DNA from: DATGKD01 sp035294855
Lineage (GTDB): Bacteria > Actinomycetota > Acidimicrobiia > Acidimicrobiales > UBA8190
Reading direction: 5' to 3'
Length of the DNA stretch: 25,989 nt
Assembly: GCA_035294855.1 (NCBI GenBank)
Contig: DATGKD010000258.1
Location: 1-25,989 of the forward strand
Positions 23,164-25,989 of this stretch are shown one piece after another. The notes below the pieces were generated by a model. The model was not told the DNA's origin. It did no database searches and saw nothing but the letters and a program-made list of their open reading frames with translations. The position numbers and the translations under genes are program-made. Numbering within the stretch: position 1 is the stretch's first letter; every line of letters starts with the position of its first letter.

Positions 23164-24557
23164 GCGTCCTCGTCCGCCCCGGGACCGACGACCGGTCCAC
23201 CCGCACGGCGCCCGGGCGGAGCGCGCCCGGTGAGAGCAGCCGCGCCGACGCGAGGACACGCGCATGGTGGCTGGGGCTCGTCGCCGTCGGGCTCGCCGGC
23301 TTGGGGATCCGGATCGGGACCGTCCTCGGCCGGCCGCATCGCGTTCCCGGCGGGGACGCGTACTACTACCACAACGCGGCCAACCTGCTGGTCGCCGGGC
23401 AGGGGTTCATCGACCCGTGGCGATACTTCGGCCACAACGCGCATCATCATGTCCAGACCGCGTACTGGCCCCCGCTGTTCGTGGTCATCCTCGCCGCCGT
23501 ATCGCTCGTCGGCTTCAAGAGCTTCTTCGCCCATCGCATCTGGTGCTGTGTGATCGGGGCCGCGGCGGTCGTCGCGGCCGGCGCCGCGGGCCGCCGGATC
23601 GCGGGGCCCAAGGTCGGGCTCATCGCCGCATTCCTCGTGGCCGTCTACCCCAACATCTGGATGAGCGACGAGCTCGGTCTCTCCGAATGCCTGTCACCGC
23701 TGCTGGTGGCGCTCATCCTCCTGGCCGCGTACCGGTTCTGGGCGCGCCCCCGATGGTCGAGTGCCGTGACGCTGGGCGTCGCCATGGGGTTGGCCACCTT
23801 GGCGCGCGACGAGCTCGCCTTGCTCGTCCCGTTCATCCTCGTTCCCCTGGCGCTCCTCGCCAAGCTGTCGTGGCGCCGGCGGCTGGCCCTTGCCGGCACG
23901 GGCACCCTGGTGGCGCTCGTCGTCGTGGCGCCGTGGGTCGGCTTCAACATGAGCCGCTTCCAGAAGCCCGTCTTCATCAGCAACGGCTTCGGCATCACGC
24001 TCGCCTCCGCCAACTGCGATACCACCTATTCGGGGAGCTTCGAGGGCTACTGGTCGCTCAAGTGCGCGCTGGCCGCACATGTCGACCCCAACGCGGACGA
24101 GTCGGTCCGCGATGCGCGGCAACGAGCGCACGCGCTCCATTACATCCGCACCCACGAAGGTCGCTTGCTCCCCGTCGAGCTCGCCCGGATGGGCCGCGCG
24201 TTCGGGGCATTCCACCCCATGTGGCAGATCCGACTCGACGCCTACATCGAGACGCGCCCGTATCACTGGGCGGTCACCGGCCTCGTCATGTACTACGCCC
24301 TGGCCGCCCTCGCCGTGGGGGGCACCGTCGTCCTGCGCCGGCGACGGACCCTCGTGTTCCCGCTCTGGGCGGTGGGGCTCGACGTCGTGGCCTCGGTGCT
24401 CGTCACCTTCGGGCAGACCCGGTACCGGACGACCTTCGAGGTGTGCCTCGTCCTGCTGGCGTCGGTACAGCTGGAGTGGCTGGGGGCCCGCCTGGCCCGA
24501 GCCCTGGGTCGGCTTCGGCCGCGTCGAGCACGGCTTGCGGCCGCGTCGAGCGGGTGA
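23160..24557 (+). CDS. PMT/ArnT-like (GT39/GT83-type) membrane glycosyltransferase
   Basis: A 465-residue protein. The start GTG 23160 is fixed by the GTGA overlap with the methyltransferase; the frame stays open further upstream inside that gene. After a polar N-terminus of about 37 residues and a first helix, PGGDAYYYHNAANLL places Asp66 as the probable catalytic base of the GT-C first loop. VQTAYWPPLF follows, as in PMT_2/ArnT proteins. About ten membrane helices are seen, with an external segment (about 265-370) holding two cysteines (ANCDTTYSG, SLKCALA) that may pair. It should use a polyprenyl-phosphate sugar outside the membrane. Its last 155 bp overlap the convergent acyltransferase gene, and they encode its last membrane helix. 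Confidence 0.87.
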   Translation: MSVLVRPGTDDRSTRTAPGRSAPGESSRADARTRAWWLGLVAVGLAGLGIRIGTVLGRPHRVPGGDAYYYHNAANLLVAGQGFIDPWRYFGHNAHHHVQTAYWPPLFVVILAAVSLVGFKSFFAHRIWCCVIGAAAVVAAGAAGRRIAGPKVGLIAAFLVAVYPNIWMSDELGLSECLSPLLVALILLAAYRFWARPRWSSAVTLGVAMGLATLARDELALLVPFILVPLALLAKLSWRRRLALAGTGTLVALVVVAPWVGFNMSRFQKPVFISNGFGITLASANCDTTYSGSFEGYWSLKCALAAHVDPNADESVRDARQRAHALHYIRTHEGRLLPVELARMGRAFGAFHPMWQIRLDAYIETRPYHWAVTGLVMYYALAALAVGGTVVLRRRRTLVFPLWAVGLDVVASVLVTFGQTRYRTTFEVCLVLLASVQLEWLGARLARALGRLRPRRARLAAASSG

Positions 24558-25797
24558 GCCCGGCTCGGGCGGGGGTCGCGCCCGGCGTCGCCCACCAGCC
24601 GAGGCGGTCCTTCAGCGCGAGCACCGGACGCTCCACCACCACGTAGCTCGCGGTGGCGCACGCCACGGCGAGGCCGGCCACCACGGCGAACATCTCGAGC
24701 GGCCGCGCCCGGAAAAGGTCGTGGTACCAACGCAGGTACATGTCCACCCAAGCCTGGTGCCAGAGGTACACGCCGTAGGAGACCACCCCCAGCGCCACCA
24801 CGGGACGCGACGCGAGCGCTCGTCGGATGAGGCCGCGCGGCTGCGGGCCGAAGACCGCCGGCAGGAGCAGGAACAGCGCGAACAGCCCGTACAGCAGCTC
24901 CTGGGCGATGCCGCGCCCGGGCGGGTTGTGCTCGAGCGGAAGGCGCGGCGAGCCGATGTGCGCCACGCCCCACAAGGTGGCGGCGGCGGCCGCCCAGCTG
25001 ACCCAGGGCATGACGGGATGCCAGAGCGCCCGGGGCTGGCGCCGGTGGTGGGTGAGCCAACTGCTCAGGACGGCCAGCAACATGCCGAGCGCGAACAGGT
25101 CGAGGCACGAGGGGAGCCAGTCCAGCATGACGTAGGCGAGGGGCCGGTGGACGTGGAGCAGCCAGAAGCGAAACCCCAGGCCGGTGACGAACAGCCCGGC
25201 GACGGCACCGAGCTCACGGGCGAGCTGGTTGTGCTCGGAGCGCCGACGGGCCACCACCGCCGCGGCGAACAGGGGCAGGAACAGATAGAAGGTCACCTCC
25301 GTGCACAGCGACCAGGCCTGGGTGATACCGGTGAGCGCGTGCGACGGGAAGTAGATCTGCGCGAAACCGAGGTAGATGAGCACCGACCGCCATCCGGGTC
25401 GGAGCGTGTTGGCGTGCATGACGTAGCTCGTGATGCCGAAGGCGAGCCAGTAGGCCGGCACGATGCGCAACAGCCGCCGGACCCAGAAGCGGCCGACGTC
25501 CGGGGACAGGCCGCCACCCAGGTGAGACGCCGCGAAGGGACGGTAGAGGAGGAATCCCGAGATGAGGAAGAAGACCGACACGCCGATCTCGAGGCGCGCC
25601 GTGTAGATCCCTTCCGGCGACCGCGTCGTGAAGCCCGAAGCGAACGACGTGTGCACGAGCACGACGAGCACGGCGGCAATCGCTCGGAGGCCGTCGAAGC
25701 AGGGAAAGCGGCGGGGACGCGCCACTTCGTGGTCGCCCCCGCGCGCCGGCCGAGCGAACCATCGTCTCGTGGTGCCGCGCGGCCTCGTCGCCTCCAT
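24403..25797 (-). CDS. Acyltransferase 3 family membrane protein
   Basis: A 464-residue protein. ATG 25797 is preferred because GAGGA stands 9 nt before it; ATG 25806 touches that site directly. FDGLRAIAAVLVVLVHTSF carries the conserved His49. GVSVFFLISGFLLYRPF, FWVRRLLRIVPAYWL, and QAWSLCTEVTFYLFLPL are the further acyltransferase-3 elements. Ten or so helices end at ASYVVVERPVLALKDR, the family's usual end. About 70 Pro/Ala/Gly-rich residues follow, encoded antisense to the convergent glycosyltransferase. No SGNH domain is present, in contrast to the other acyltransferase in this window. It would O-acylate a surface glycan or glycolipid. It starts 15 nt after an upstream gene's stop, so it is probably second in an operon. 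Confidence 0.92.
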   Translation of the reverse strand: MEATRPRGTTRRWFARPARGGDHEVARPRRFPCFDGLRAIAAVLVVLVHTSFASGFTTRSPEGIYTARLEIGVSVFFLISGFLLYRPFAASHLGGGLSPDVGRFWVRRLLRIVPAYWLAFGITSYVMHANTLRPGWRSVLIYLGFAQIYFPSHALTGITQAWSLCTEVTFYLFLPLFAAAVVARRRSEHNQLARELGAVAGLFVTGLGFRFWLLHVHRPLAYVMLDWLPSCLDLFALGMLLAVLSSWLTHHRRQPRALWHPVMPWVSWAAAAATLWGVAHIGSPRLPLEHNPPGRGIAQELLYGLFALFLLLPAVFGPQPRGLIRRALASRPVVALGVVSYGVYLWHQAWVDMYLRWYHDLFRARPLEMFAVVAGLAVACATASYVVVERPVLALKDRLGWWATPGATPARAGLTRSTRPQAVLDAAEADPGLGPGGPPATPAVPTPAGRGTPRRSSGTGSARR

Positions 25798-25812
25798 GGT
25801 CGACATTCCTCG

Positions 25813-25989
25813 TCAGCGCCGGCGGGTGTGGCGACCGCGCCGCACCGGCGGTGACGCCGCCGCCTCGTCGGGGTCGCCCGCGGTCGCCTCCGAGCCCGCG
25901 CCGCGCCACGGGGCCGGGTCTCGTACGACTTGCACGATGGCGTCGGCGACGAGCAGCACGACGGCCAGCCACGCCACGCGCCCCGCCGT
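25813..25989 (-). CDS. 3' end of a probable membrane protein, cut by window edge
   Basis: One minus-strand frame is open from the right edge to TGA at 25815-25813, giving 58 residues. It begins with VAWLAVVLLVADAIVQVV, a likely last membrane helix, then a polar Gly/Glu/Ala segment and a basic end RRGRHTRRR. The stop is 15 nt before the acyltransferase start, fitting an operon. A competing frame in the same DNA is Arg-rich and looks like a by-product. The family cannot be told from this fragment. Confidence 0.55.
   Translation of the reverse strand, partial: TAGRVAWLAVVLLVADAIVQVVRDPAPWRGAGSEATAGDPDEAAASPPVRRGRHTRRR

Noticed and set aside
25214..25972. 252-codon minus-strand frame at the right edge
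   Set aside because: It is out of frame with the conserved acyltransferase-3 motifs and Arg-rich. A different frame gives a membrane helix and a stop just before the acyltransferase.

Overview
The window is very GC-rich, strongly GC3-biased DNA with many GTG starts. It carries an AftD/DUF3367-type arabinofuranosyltransferase homologue, actinobacterial 'DxFxR..GGWG.AD.GG' lectin-like modules and several large GT-C membrane proteins. Together these suggest an actinomycete (Actinomycetota), possibly of the class Acidimicrobiia. The class is an inference from gene content; there is no rRNA or tRNA in the window to test it.

Layout. 1-4151 (minus): an AftD-like polytopic glycosyltransferase with two discoidin-like modules, cut by the left edge. 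4361-7516 (plus): a strong-RBS mini-ORF overlapping (ATGA) a lipoprotein with 22 Gly-Asn-Thr collagen-like triplets, then a GT-C/YfhO-like membrane protein. 7482-8360 (minus): a PAS-GGDEF diguanylate cyclase with intact GGDEF and I-site. 8507-9172 (plus): a stand-alone LON-substrate-binding-domain protein. 9201-9593 (minus): a small unknown protein with a charged coiled-coil tail. 9664-11478 (minus): a GT87-like membrane glycosyltransferase. 11573-13126 (minus): a membrane-tethered GH26-like glycosidase. 13325-14302 (minus): a membrane-anchored lectin-like protein. 14341-14838 (plus): a SixA-like phosphatase. 14817-17726 (minus): a 969-residue protein that joins the same GH26 and lectin-like domains and adds Ig-like domains and a C-terminal anchor. 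17979-20113 (plus): a TolB-like beta-propeller coupled by ATGA to an OmpR-type response regulator. 20128-22227 (plus): an acyltransferase-3/SGNH fusion. 22300-24557 (plus): a SAM methyltransferase coupled by GTGA to a PMT/ArnT-like glycosyltransferase. 24403-25797 (minus): a second acyltransferase 3. 25813-25989 (minus): the 3' end of another probable membrane protein.

How it fits together. Nearly every gene belongs to the making, decorating or trimming of cell-surface polysaccharide: four GT-C type glycosyltransferases, two O-acyltransferases, two envelope-tethered GH26-like hydrolases and lectin-like binding proteins. The regulatory genes among them are a diguanylate cyclase, a response regulator and a His-phosphatase. 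The most unusual point is that one set of domains occurs both as two adjacent separate genes (GH26; lectin-like) and fused in a neighbouring gene, suggesting local duplication with gene fission or fusion. No tRNA, rRNA, CRISPR array, insertion sequence or attachment site was seen. No gap between genes exceeds about 260 bp.
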